A stretch of DNA of 23,127 bases, from NCBI GenBank assembly GCA_050180745.1, contig JBFXDW010000019.1:1-23127 (forward strand). The letters are read 5' to 3'. Source of the DNA: JBFXDW01 sp050180745. Lineage in GTDB: Bacteria > Pseudomonadota > Alphaproteobacteria > UBA9219. The notes under the pieces are model-generated. The model did no database searches. It was given only the letters and a program-made list of their open reading frames with translations, and was not told where the DNA came from. The position numbers and the translations under genes were made by a program. Positions 1 to 7,494 of the stretch are shown piece after piece. Within the stretch, counting starts at the first letter, position 1, and each line of letters starts with the position of its first letter.

Positions 1-351
1 GATGACGACAGACAACAACCCACCGGAAATGGCGACGATAAAGAGACAGGGAGCCCATAAATGCGGACCTGCCCATAAGCTGATGACAGCGATTAGTTTG
101 ATATCGCCCGCACCTGCCCATTTTTTGATGTACAGAGTATAGCCGACAAAAAGAACAACCGCAAACACAGTTAAGTGTTCCTTCCACGGCAAAGGTGTTG
201 CGTGTGATAGTCCATAAGCGGGGAATAGCAGAAGGAGGGCAAGACAGGCCAAATTAGGGATTTTAAAGCGCATAGCATCACTTATTGCTGCCAGTATCAT
301 AATGAAGGCAGCGAGAACGAGTGTTGCGATGTTGATAAGATCCATATCCAT
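1..351 (-). CDS. Prepilin peptidase, TadV/CpaA type (partial, 3' end off window)
   Basis: This is a membrane aspartyl protease (A24 family) that would process type IV or Tad/Flp prepilins at the inner membrane. Reading leftwards from the ATG at 351 gives 117 residues with no stop before the window edge. It shows the two family aspartates: D25 in SDAMRFKIPN and D83 in the GAGDIK motif (the family GxGD). Hydrophobic segments lie at about residues 7-23, 34-50, 61-77 and 86-117. The short N-terminus with no cysteine-rich methyltransferase loop fits the small CpaA/TadV form rather than full PilD. An AGGA Shine-Dalgarno sits about 9 bases before the ATG. The gene lies downstream of rsmD on the same strand with an 88-base gap, so it may have its own promoter. 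Its pilin partners are not in the window. Confidence 0.85.
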   Translation of the reverse strand, partial: MDMDLINIATLVLAAFIMILAAISDAMRFKIPNLACLALLLLFPAYGLSHATPLPWKEHLTVFAVVLFVGYTLYIKKWAGAGDIKLIAVISLWAGPHLWAPCLFIVAISGGLLSVVI

Positions 352-439
352 TTATTTGGTCCTGTTACGAGAAAGAACAGTCCCGATTATGCAATATTTA
401 TGATTAAAACTAAGTGAATCATGATTAAGAGTGTATGAA

Positions 440-1006
440 TCAGCCGCGTTTTCCGAAGAAAAGCAATGAAGTGTCGCCGTAATCACGCGCCAAAAGCTGC
501 TGAAGCGTAGGGGGCATTTCAAGAGATTCCCCACGTGCTGTCTCGGCAATGATAAGGGCTTCAGGGGTTATCCAGCGCATTTTATTGAGGACCTCTAGCG
601 TCTTTGGAATCAAGTTTTTATAGTAGGGCGGGTCCAAAAACACCAAAGAGCAAGGGGTGTCTGTCTTGGGCGGGTGAGTGGCATCAATGGGCAGGATTTT
701 GCTTTTGGGACGCTGGTTTAGAAGAGCTATATTATCTCGTAAGCTTTTCAGTGCATTGCGGTCTTTTTCAAAGAAAATACATTCATTGGCTCCGCGCGAA
801 AGGCTCTCTAGGCCCAGCGCCCCTGTGCCTGCAAAAGCATCCAACACCCTTCTATTTTCGAGAGGATTGCCAATTTTCTCTCCCCAATCATGGTGGGCAA
901 TAATATCAAAGAGCGCCTCTCGCACGCGATCGGATGTAGGGCGGGTGGTTTTTCCTTCTGGTGTGTTGAGCTTTCGTCCGCCTAGTGTGCCGCCCGTAAT
1001 TCTCAT
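440..1006 (-). CDS. rsmD: 16S rRNA (guanine(966)-N(2))-methyltransferase RsmD
   Basis: RsmD methylates G966 of 16S rRNA using S-adenosylmethionine, late in small-subunit assembly. The 188-residue length is normal. The N-terminus MRITGGTLGGRKL followed by RPTSDRVREALFD is the RsmD signature. The SAM-binding glycine motif is DAFAGTGALGLESLSRGA (about residues 56-73), and the catalytic DPPY tetrad is at residues 125-128. The start codon overlaps the rluB stop as ATGA, so the two are probably translationally coupled. The pairing of a pseudouridine synthase with rsmD is common in alphaproteobacteria. No key residue is missing. Confidence 0.96.
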   Translation of the reverse strand: MRITGGTLGGRKLNTPEGKTTRPTSDRVREALFDIIAHHDWGEKIGNPLENRRVLDAFAGTGALGLESLSRGANECIFFEKDRNALKSLRDNIALLNQRPKSKILPIDATHPPKTDTPCSLVFLDPPYYKNLIPKTLEVLNKMRWITPEALIIAETARGESLEMPPTLQQLLARDYGDTSLLFFGKRG

Positions 1007-1752
1007 TTCTTGCCTTTAAAGAAGTTGCCAAGCGCACCTTTTAAGGCTTTGCGTGAGATTTCTTCTATGTTGCCGCGTGGTAGTTTGCCCAACTGGAAGG
1101 GCCCAAAAGAAACACGTATTAGGCGCGTGACTTCAAGGCCTAGGAAGGTCATGGCTTTGCGGACTTCGCGATTTTTGCCTTCTTTGATCGTGATGACGAG
1201 CCAGCGATTAGCGCCGTCTTTCTCGGAATCCTCGAATTCAATCTTCATAGGGGCATATTGAACACCGTCGATTTCAGTGCCATGAGCTAGTTTTGTAAGA
1301 TTTTCCCGTTTTAAAATACCATGAACACGGACCCGATAGCGTCGTAGCCAGCCTGTCTCTGGCAATTCGAGATGTCGTGCCAGCTCGCCATCGTTGGTCA
1401 AAAGGAGGAGGCCTTCCGTATTATAATCGAGTCGCCCTACAGAAATCAGGCGAGGCATTTCCGGAGGGAGTAACTCAAAAATCGTTTGGCGACCTTGAGG
1501 GTCTTTGTTTGTGGTGAGTGCACCCGCTTTTTTATGATAGCGAAAGAGGCGCGTTTCTTCAGGTGCGCTCATAAGTTCGCCGTCTATCTTGATGATTTGC
1601 TTGTCAGTCACGTTGAGGGCAGGGGAGGTCACGGTTTCCCCATCCACCTCGACACGACCGTCTTGAATTAGTTTCTCGGCATCGCGCCGCGAGGCTTTTC
1701 CTGCGCGTGCAATTTTTTTGGCGAGCCGTTCACCCTCGTATGTTGTTTTCAT
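1003..1752 (-). CDS. rluB: 23S rRNA pseudouridine synthase, RluB/RsuA family
   Basis: This enzyme isomerises uridine to pseudouridine in rRNA. An N-terminal S4 RNA-binding domain (about residues 6-60, with KASRRDAEKLI and GRVEVDGE) is followed by the RsuA-type catalytic domain. The catalytic aspartate is D109 in GRLDYNTEGLLLLTNDGEL, and GKNREVRKA lies near the C-terminus. The frame stays open to an ATG at 1779, but I chose the ATG at 1752. It has a good AAGGTG ribosome site 8 bases upstream, while 1779 has none, and the S4 domain begins only a few residues later. RluB is more likely than RluE, RluF or RsuA from the length and the alphaproteobacterial pairing with rsmD. The exact target uridine cannot be read from sequence. 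Confidence 0.9.
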   Translation of the reverse strand: MKTTYEGERLAKKIARAGKASRRDAEKLIQDGRVEVDGETVTSPALNVTDKQIIKIDGELMSAPEETRLFRYHKKAGALTTNKDPQGRQTIFELLPPEMPRLISVGRLDYNTEGLLLLTNDGELARHLELPETGWLRRYRVRVHGILKRENLTKLAHGTEIDGVQYAPMKIEFEDSEKDGANRWLVITIKEGKNREVRKAMTFLGLEVTRLIRVSFGPFQLGKLPRGNIEEISRKALKGALGNFFKGKK

Positions 1753-1812
1753 ATCGCTTTCACCTTTTAGGGATAACATAGCTTAAATTCGCTAAAAAGA
1801 AAGGCTTTAGCT

Positions 1813-2259
1813 ATGAATGGCTGTATGAAATTGGCGTTGGATGAGGCTCGTGCTGCTGCGGATCGTGAAGAAGTCCCCGTAGGAGCTGTGATTGTCGATA
1901 AAGATGGGAATGTGCTGGCTCGAGCGGGGAACAGGACTGAGGAGCTGGGGGACCCAACGGCGCATGCGGAAATGTTGGCGATTCGTCATGCCGCAGCGAT
2001 GAAGCGGTCTGCGCGTTTAAAAGATTGCGATATCTATGTGACGCTTGAGCCGTGCCCTATGTGTGCAACGGCTATCAGTTTTGCGCGGATCAGAAAGGTT
2101 GTCTTTGGAGCCTATGATCCTAAGGGTGGGGCCATAGAGCATGGCCCCCGCCTTTATACGCTGCCCACCTGTCACCATAAGCCGGAAGTTATTGGCGGTG
2201 TCGAGGAAACAGCCTGCGCTACGCTTTTAAAAGAGTTTTTTGAAGAGCGACGGGATTAG
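1813..2259 (+). CDS. tadA: tRNA-specific adenosine deaminase TadA
   Basis: TadA is a zinc-dependent deaminase that converts wobble A34 to inosine in tRNA-Arg(ACG). Of its 148 residues, HAE (H51, E53) supplies the first zinc ligand and the proton shuttle, and PCPMC (C81, C84) supplies the other two ligands. The ARIRKVVFGAYDPKGGA segment after the zinc site is characteristic of TadA rather than cytidine deaminases. An AAGG site lies 8 bases before the ATG. The gene is divergent from rluB across about 60 bases, which must carry both promoters, and it converges on purD. Alphaproteobacterial rluB-rsmD and tadA are frequent neighbours, so the group concerns RNA modification. Confidence 0.95.
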   Translation: MNGCMKLALDEARAAADREEVPVGAVIVDKDGNVLARAGNRTEELGDPTAHAEMLAIRHAAAMKRSARLKDCDIYVTLEPCPMCATAISFARIRKVVFGAYDPKGGAIEHGPRLYTLPTCHHKPEVIGGVEETACATLLKEFFEERRD

Positions 2260-2283
2260 GGAAAGATCTTATACTTCCTAATC

Positions 2284-2318
2284 CTAGGGCGTTCCTTTTA
2301 TTTGACGACACGCCCTAG
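2284..2318. repeat. Palindromic intergenic element (CTAGGGCG / CGCCCTAG)
   Basis: A perfect 8-base inverted repeat (2284-2291 with 2311-2318, 19-base loop) lies between the convergent genes tadA and purD. The right arm belongs to an 18-base string, TTTGACGACACGCCCTAG (2301-2318), that recurs almost unchanged at 8948-8965 and, inverted, at 11613-11630. It could act as a two-way terminator, but no U-run follows the stem on either strand. The recurrence favours a dispersed repeat. Confidence 0.6.
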
Positions 2319-2330
2319 TCTTCTGACCTC

Positions 2331-3620
2331 TTATTTCTTTTCCCTTGCTACGGCACGATAGCCAATGTCGCGGCGACAGAAACCCTCTGGCCAGTTGATC
2401 TTATCAACGGCCTCATAGGCTTTCTTTTGGGCTTCTGTAACCGTTGGTGCCCAGCCGGTTACTCCCAGAACGCGTCCGCCCGCAGCAACAATATCGCCAG
2501 CCTCATTTTGGGCTGTACCTGCATGGAAGACGATTCCGTTCTCGATTTTATTAGCCTCATCAAGGTTTCTAATCACGCTGCCTTTTTCGTATTTGCCTGG
2601 ATAGCCATTAGCGGCCATGACAACGCATAAGGCTTTTTCGTTTTTCCATTTAAGCTCTAGCGCATCTACAATGCCTTTAGCCGTCGCATAAAGAACGGCC
2701 AATAAATCCGATTCCATGCGCGGAATCATCGCTTGTGTTTCTGGATCGCCAAAGCGGGCGTTATATTCAATCAACTCTGGTCCTTTATCCGTAATCATCA
2801 GGCCCGCATAAAGCATACCCTTATAAGGCGTGCCTTCGGCTTTCATGCCTTTGACCGTGGGAATGATGATTTCCTTCATGACGCGCTCAGATAGCGCATC
2901 GCCAAGCTCAATGTTGGATGCCGGAGAATAAGCGCCCATGCCGCCTGTGTTAGGGCCTTTATCGCCATCATAGACAGCCTTATGGTCTTGGGCTGTGGCA
3001 AAGGGGATCGCCGTTTCACCATCGGACAGCGCAAAGAAGCTGGCTTCCTCGCCGCGTAAAAATTCTTCGATCACAATTTCTGCGCCAGCGGTTCCAAAGG
3101 CTCCGTTCGACAACGCATCATCAATGGCGGCAAAGGCCTCTTCTTCATTCTGCGCGATTGTCACGCCTTTACCTGCGGCTAAACCATCGGCTTTGATGAC
3201 CGTAGGGGTGCCCGTTTGGCGCACATAGTCCTTTGCTTTGGCGGCATCGGTAAAGCGTTCGTAAGCGCCTGTGGGAATGCCATATTTCTTGCATAAATCT
3301 TTCGTGAATCCTTTAGAGCCTTCAAGAGCCGCAGCAGCCTGCGAGGGACCAAAGGTGATAATCCCGTTTTCCTCAAGGCGATCAACAAGGCCGAGCGTTA
3401 AGGGAAGCTCTGGCCCTACCATAACGAAATCAATTTCAAGCTCTTTAGCTTTGGCGACAAGCCCGTCTATATCATCAACCTTAATATCAAGGCAGGTGGC
3501 GACATCAGCGATTCCGGGATTGCCGGGGGCGCAGTAAAGCTCTGTCGTTAGGGGAGATTTGCTAAAGGCCCAGCACAAGGCATGTTCGCGGCCACCGGAC
3601 CCAATCACGAGCGTTTTCAT
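2331..3620 (-). CDS. purD: Phosphoribosylamine--glycine ligase (GAR synthetase)
   Basis: PurD catalyses the second step of de novo purine synthesis, joining phosphoribosylamine and glycine with ATP. The 429-residue length is standard. The N-terminal fold begins MKTLVIGSGGREHAL. The ATP-grasp domain covers about residues 100-290 (IKADGLAAGKGVTIA). The PurD signatures GPNTGGMGAYSPA and YNARFGDPETQ are intact, followed by the C-terminal domain. A strong AAGGAG ribosome site precedes the ATG. The gene is divergent from xseA, a pairing often seen in alphaproteobacteria. I see no purine riboswitch in the short leader. Confidence 0.97.
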   Translation of the reverse strand: MKTLVIGSGGREHALCWAFSKSPLTTELYCAPGNPGIADVATCLDIKVDDIDGLVAKAKELEIDFVMVGPELPLTLGLVDRLEENGIITFGPSQAAAALEGSKGFTKDLCKKYGIPTGAYERFTDAAKAKDYVRQTGTPTVIKADGLAAGKGVTIAQNEEEAFAAIDDALSNGAFGTAGAEIVIEEFLRGEEASFFALSDGETAIPFATAQDHKAVYDGDKGPNTGGMGAYSPASNIELGDALSERVMKEIIIPTVKGMKAEGTPYKGMLYAGLMITDKGPELIEYNARFGDPETQAMIPRMESDLLAVLYATAKGIVDALELKWKNEKALCVVMAANGYPGKYEKGSVIRNLDEANKIENGIVFHAGTAQNEAGDIVAAGGRVLGVTGWAPTVTEAQKKAYEAVDKINWPEGFCRRDIGYRAVAREKK

Positions 3621-3707
3621 ATGTTAATCTCCTTAAAAACACGCTTTCCTCAAAAGAGCTGAAGCGTTATGACATCAATGGTGCCTCTTTTTCCCATGGG
3701 AGCCTTT

Positions 3708-5060
3708 ATGAGTCCAGTCCTTAATCACCCTCCTGAATATAGTGTTGTTGAGTTGTCTAATCGCCTCAAACAGACGGTTGAGGATTCTTATGGCTATGTG
3801 CGGGTGCGCGGCGAAATTGGCTCGTGTAATTTGCATGCTAGCGGGCATCTCTATCTGTCGCTCAAAGAGAATAATGCGGTACTGGCGGGCGTATGCTGGC
3901 GGGGAAAGGTTGCGCAGCTTGCGATTCGGCCTGCGACAGGCATGGAAGTGATTTGTACGGGCAAAGTTACGACCTATGCGGGGCAGTCCAAATATCAACT
4001 TCAAATTGACCTGATAGAGCTGGCGGGTGAGGGCGCTCTTCTTAAAATGCTGGAGGAGCGTAAGAAGAAGCTTGCTGCTGAAGGCCTGTTCGATAAAGAG
4101 CGCAAAAAGAAGCTGCCCTATTTGCCTGAAGTTGTGGGTGTTGTGACCTCGCCGACGGGCGCTGTGATCCGTGACATTTTGCATCGCTTACAGGATCGTT
4201 TTCCTCGGCGCGTTATTCTATGGCCTGTACCTGTGCAGGGCGAGGGTGCTTCGGCACGTATCGCGGCGGCTATTCACAGCTTTAATGCTTTAGTGCCCGA
4301 AGATAACGTGCCAATACCGGATGTGCTGATCGTTGGACGTGGCGGCGGGTCCTTAGAGGACCTGATGCCCTTTAATGAAGAGGACGTTGTGCGTGCGATT
4401 GCGGCAAGCCGCATTCCGGTGATTTCTGCGGTGGGGCATGAAACGGATATTAGCCTATCGGATTATGCGGCGGATCGTCGCGCGCCGACTCCTACGGCGG
4501 CTGCGGAAATGGCGGTGCCTGTGCGGGCTGAGCTGATCGCGCAAGTGGCGCAGATTGATGGGCGGCTCAGCGTTGCTGCGGCGCGTGGGCTGGCCGAGCG
4601 GCAAGAGAAGCTAAGGCTTTTTGCGCGTGCTATGGGCGATCCGATGCGTGCGCTTGAGCCGTTGATGCAGCGCCTTGATGAGCGGGCCGAGCGCTTGAGT
4701 TTAGCTTGGAAGTCTGTTGCGCAAGCCAAGGCGCATCATTTTGAGCAGCTTGCTGCGCGCATCAAGCATCCGCGCGATGGTTTGGCGTTAGCAAGGCAAC
4801 GTTTAGAGAATGAGTCCGCACGTTTGGAAGCCGCGATTAAACAAAAAATGCTGCATACGGAAAAGCAAGTCACGCATGTTTGTTCATTGTTAGCGGCTTT
4901 GTCTCCACGTGCGGTTCTGGGGCGTGGCTATGGACTTGTTTATGATGAGCAGGGACATCTCATTACGCATGTGGCCGATATGAAAGCAGGCGCTTTGATT
5001 AAGGTTGAGCTGCAAGACGGGACGCGGAGCGCTAGGGTTGAGTATGCTTCTCATGAATGA
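3708..5060 (+). CDS. xseA: Exodeoxyribonuclease VII large subunit
   Basis: XseA is the catalytic subunit of exonuclease VII, which with XseB trims single-stranded DNA to acid-soluble oligonucleotides. It has an N-terminal OB-fold (VRVRGEIGSCNLHASGHLYLSLKE) and then the nuclease core: VGVVTSPTGAVIRDIL, VGRGGGSLEDL, and SAVGHETDISLSDYAADRRAPTPTAAAE. A long helical region and a short C-terminal GYGLVYDEQG domain follow. The frame is open from an ATG at 3669. I prefer the ATG at 3708 because GGGAG lies 5 bases upstream and the protein then begins close to the conserved YSVVELS segment. The product is 450 residues, a normal length. xseB is not in the window. Confidence 0.94.
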   Translation: MSPVLNHPPEYSVVELSNRLKQTVEDSYGYVRVRGEIGSCNLHASGHLYLSLKENNAVLAGVCWRGKVAQLAIRPATGMEVICTGKVTTYAGQSKYQLQIDLIELAGEGALLKMLEERKKKLAAEGLFDKERKKKLPYLPEVVGVVTSPTGAVIRDILHRLQDRFPRRVILWPVPVQGEGASARIAAAIHSFNALVPEDNVPIPDVLIVGRGGGSLEDLMPFNEEDVVRAIAASRIPVISAVGHETDISLSDYAADRRAPTPTAAAEMAVPVRAELIAQVAQIDGRLSVAAARGLAERQEKLRLFARAMGDPMRALEPLMQRLDERAERLSLAWKSVAQAKAHHFEQLAARIKHPRDGLALARQRLENESARLEAAIKQKMLHTEKQVTHVCSLLAALSPRAVLGRGYGLVYDEQGHLITHVADMKAGALIKVELQDGTRSARVEYASHE

Positions 5061-5077
5061 GCTGTTGGGGTAAAAAC

Positions 5078-5181
5078 ACCCTCCCCTTGCGGGAGGGTCG
5101 AAAAATTAAGGCTCCGAAGGAGCTGAAAATTTTTCGGGGAGGGGTTAGAAGAACCGGAATTTGACCTCTCCCCGAAAATTT
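5078..5181. repeat. Nested palindromic element with competing stems between xseA and tgt
   Basis: The spacer between convergent xseA and tgt is almost entirely inverted repeats. An 8-bp stem ACCCTCCC/GGGAGGGT pairs 5078-5085 with 5091-5098. CGAAAAATT (5099-5107) pairs with 5128-5136 and encloses GCTCC-GAA-GGAGC (5111-5123). A third arm, 5164-5181, can pair with 5127-5144 instead. The 5078-5098 hairpin recurs inverted at 8914-8934. It may end transcription in both directions, but the recurrence and nesting suggest a REP/MITE-like dispersed element. Confidence 0.7.
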
Positions 5182-5187
5182 CTCATG

Positions 5188-6297
5188 CTAACAACTCTGA
5201 TCTTCGTGAAATTTTTGTGCAAATGAATTTAGCGTGCCTTCTTCAATATGCTGGCGCATATCGCGCATCAATGTTTGGTAATAATAAAGATTATGTTGCG
5301 TGAGCAGCATGGCACCTAAAATCTCTTTGGTGCGGAAGAGGTGATGCAGATAGGCCCGTGAATAGTTCTGACATGTCGGACAAGTGCAACGCTCATCAAG
5401 AGGGGCGCTATCTTCCATATGACAGGCATTTTTAATGTTGAGCGTTCCTTGGTGCGTATAAGCGCGGCCTGTGCGGCCCGCACGCGTGGGCATGACGCAA
5501 TCAAACATGTCAACGCCGCGTAAGACTGCGCCAACAAGGTCAGACGGTGTTCCTACGCCCATAAGATAACGTGGTTTAGGTGCAGGGAGTAACGGTACCG
5601 TGAAATCAAGCACACGGAACATTTCTTCTTGTCCCTCACCAACGGCAAGGCCACCAATGCCAAAGCCTTCTGTATCAAGGGCGATCAGTTTTTCAACCGA
5701 TTCAGCGCGTAAATCTTCGTAAGTGCTTCCTTGCACAATACCAAACAGACCATACCCTTCACGAGGAACAAACGCCTTTTTGCAGCGCTCTGCCCAGCGC
5801 ATGGACATGCGCATAGAGTCTGCGGCAACCTCATGCGTTGCAGGGTGAGGTGTGCACTCATCAAGGCACATGGTGATGTTGCTATCCAAAAGATTTTGGA
5901 TTTCCATAGACCTCTCAGGAGTTAGTTCGTGTTTGCTTCCATCGACATGAGATTGAAATGTGACTCCCTCTTCACTGAGCTTGCGTAAACCCGCCAGCGA
6001 CATAACTTGAAAGCCGCCTGAATCCGTGACGATGGGGCCAGACCAGTTCATGAATTTATGGAGGCCGCCCAGTTTGGCCACACGTTCTGCTGTGGGCCGT
6101 AGCATCAGATGATAGGTGTTGCAGATGGCCAGCTCTGCGCCTGTTGCGCGTACCATGTCGGCGGTCATGGCTTTGACTGTCGCAGCCGTGGCTGTAGCCA
6201 TAAAGGCAGGCGTTTCAAATGTACCATGTGCGGTCGTTACGCGGCCTCTGCGAGCAAAGCCGTCTTTATGGGATATTTCAAAATTGAACGGGGGCAT
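5188..6297 (-). CDS. tgt: tRNA-guanine(34) transglycosylase
   Basis: Tgt swaps guanine at wobble position 34 of GUN-anticodon tRNAs (Asp, Asn, His, Tyr) for the queuosine precursor preQ1. The 369 residues are full length. The general acid/base D92 is in TDSGGFQVMSL and the nucleophile D266 in GVDMFDCVMPTRAGR. GIGGLAVGE lines the base pocket. The zinc site is C304, C306, C309 and H335, with the family's usual spacing. The ATG overlaps the queA stop by one base (TAATG), so translation is almost certainly coupled to queA. Together with gluQ downstream of fhs, the neighbourhood covers late queuosine synthesis and its further modification. Confidence 0.97.
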   Translation of the reverse strand: MPPFNFEISHKDGFARRGRVTTAHGTFETPAFMATATAATVKAMTADMVRATGAELAICNTYHLMLRPTAERVAKLGGLHKFMNWSGPIVTDSGGFQVMSLAGLRKLSEEGVTFQSHVDGSKHELTPERSMEIQNLLDSNITMCLDECTPHPATHEVAADSMRMSMRWAERCKKAFVPREGYGLFGIVQGSTYEDLRAESVEKLIALDTEGFGIGGLAVGEGQEEMFRVLDFTVPLLPAPKPRYLMGVGTPSDLVGAVLRGVDMFDCVMPTRAGRTGRAYTHQGTLNIKNACHMEDSAPLDERCTCPTCQNYSRAYLHHLFRTKEILGAMLLTQHNLYYYQTLMRDMRQHIEEGTLNSFAQKFHEDQSC

Positions 6298-7364
6298 TAT
6301 GTCTCATCTCTCTCCAACAAATTAGCATCACCATAGGAATAAAAGCGATAGCCGCTGTCTATAGCATGTTTATAGGCATGATGCATATTATCCAATCCTG
6401 CCAGAGCGGATACGAGCATAAACAGCGTCGATTTAGGCAGGTGAAAGTTTGTTATCATGGCATCAATGGCCTTGAAGCGATAACCAGGTGTGATGAAGAT
6501 GTCGGTTTCTCCAACAAAGGGGTGCATGATACCGGAATTGTCGCATGCGCTTTCTAAAAGCCGTAAAGATGTCGTTCCAACAGCAATCACGCGGCGGCCT
6601 TCTTGGTGAGCGCGATTGATAAGGGCGGCTGTGGTTTCGGTGATTTCTCCCCATTCGGCGTGCATTTTGTGGGCGGCTACGCGCTCTGTTTTAACGGGCA
6701 GGAATGTGCCAGTGCCGACATGAAGTGTGACCTCACAGGTGCTTATACCTTTTTCTTGAAGTTGTTTGAAAAGAGATTCTGTAAAATGCAACCCCGCCGT
6801 AGGTGCGGCAACAGCGCCCTCATGAGCGGCATAAACGGTCTGATAGTCGCTGCGGTCTTCTTTGGTATCGCCATGGGGCCTCTTGATATAGGGCGGCAGG
6901 GGAATATGGCCATGTTGTTTAAGGCGCTCAAAAAGGGCGCTATCTTGCACATCAAAACGGATCAGGATTTCACCGCTTTCGCATTTCTCAACAACGGCGG
7001 CTTCAAAATTATCTGCAAACTTGATCGTTTGCCCAACTTTTAATCTCTTGCCGGGACGCGCCAGAGCGGACCAGAGGGCATGGTTGTCCTCTTGCGGTTT
7101 ATTGAGCATCACTTCGACTTTGATATCGCCGCGCAGTCCATACAGGCGGGCAGGGATGACCTTGGTGTTATTCAGAACGAGCAAGTCGCCCTCACGCAGC
7201 AGGTCAGGTAGATCATAAACATGTCTGTCAGCGAGGGTTTTTCCTTTGACATGCAAGAGGCGCGCATGGTCTCGAGGTTGAGCCGGATGCGCGGCGATCA
7301 AATCCTCGGGAAGCGCAAAGTCGAAATCGGCCAAGCGCCAGTCATGTTGTTGGTTGTGGGTCAT
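6297..7364 (-). CDS. queA: S-adenosylmethionine:tRNA ribosyltransferase-isomerase
   Basis: QueA adds a cyclopentene-like epoxide ring, derived from the ribose of SAM, to preQ1 already placed in tRNA by Tgt, giving epoxyqueuosine. The 355 residues include the family segments DFALPEDLIAAHPAQPRDHARLL near the N-terminus, LVLNNTKVIPARL, AAPTAGLHFTESL and the C-terminal MITNFHLPKSTLFMLVSAL. The start lies after a run of six C's and has no visible Shine-Dalgarno. A leaderless or weakly initiated message is possible, but no better start exists without cutting the conserved N-terminus. It is the first gene of a queA-tgt pair. Confidence 0.97.
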   Translation of the reverse strand: MTHNQQHDWRLADFDFALPEDLIAAHPAQPRDHARLLHVKGKTLADRHVYDLPDLLREGDLLVLNNTKVIPARLYGLRGDIKVEVMLNKPQEDNHALWSALARPGKRLKVGQTIKFADNFEAAVVEKCESGEILIRFDVQDSALFERLKQHGHIPLPPYIKRPHGDTKEDRSDYQTVYAAHEGAVAAPTAGLHFTESLFKQLQEKGISTCEVTLHVGTGTFLPVKTERVAAHKMHAEWGEITETTAALINRAHQEGRRVIAVGTTSLRLLESACDNSGIMHPFVGETDIFITPGYRFKAIDAMITNFHLPKSTLFMLVSALAGLDNMHHAYKHAIDSGYRFYSYGDANLLERDET

Positions 7365-7454
7365 GGGGGGATGATTAGTCTATTTTTACCCCAAATACAA
7401 AGAGTTGTTTTTTTTCTTTCTTGTGGGGCCTTTTTCCTCTCCTCTTATGAGGGG

Positions 7455-7492
7455 TGAACGCCGGAGTGGGGCGTTCAAGAATAGCTATTCTT
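7455..7492. repeat. Two adjacent palindromes just past the CorC-like gene
   Basis: TGAACGCC/GGCGTTCA (7455-7462 with 7470-7477, 7-base loop) abuts a perfect 16-base palindrome, AAGAATAGCTATTCTT, at 7477-7492. The second begins two bases after the stop of the minus-strand CorC-like gene. On that strand the pair could form two stems at the mRNA 3' end, but no U-run follows. A protein-binding operator for queA, whose start lies about 90 bases further on, is an alternative. Function is inferred only from position. Confidence 0.45.
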
Positions 7493-7494
7493 GC

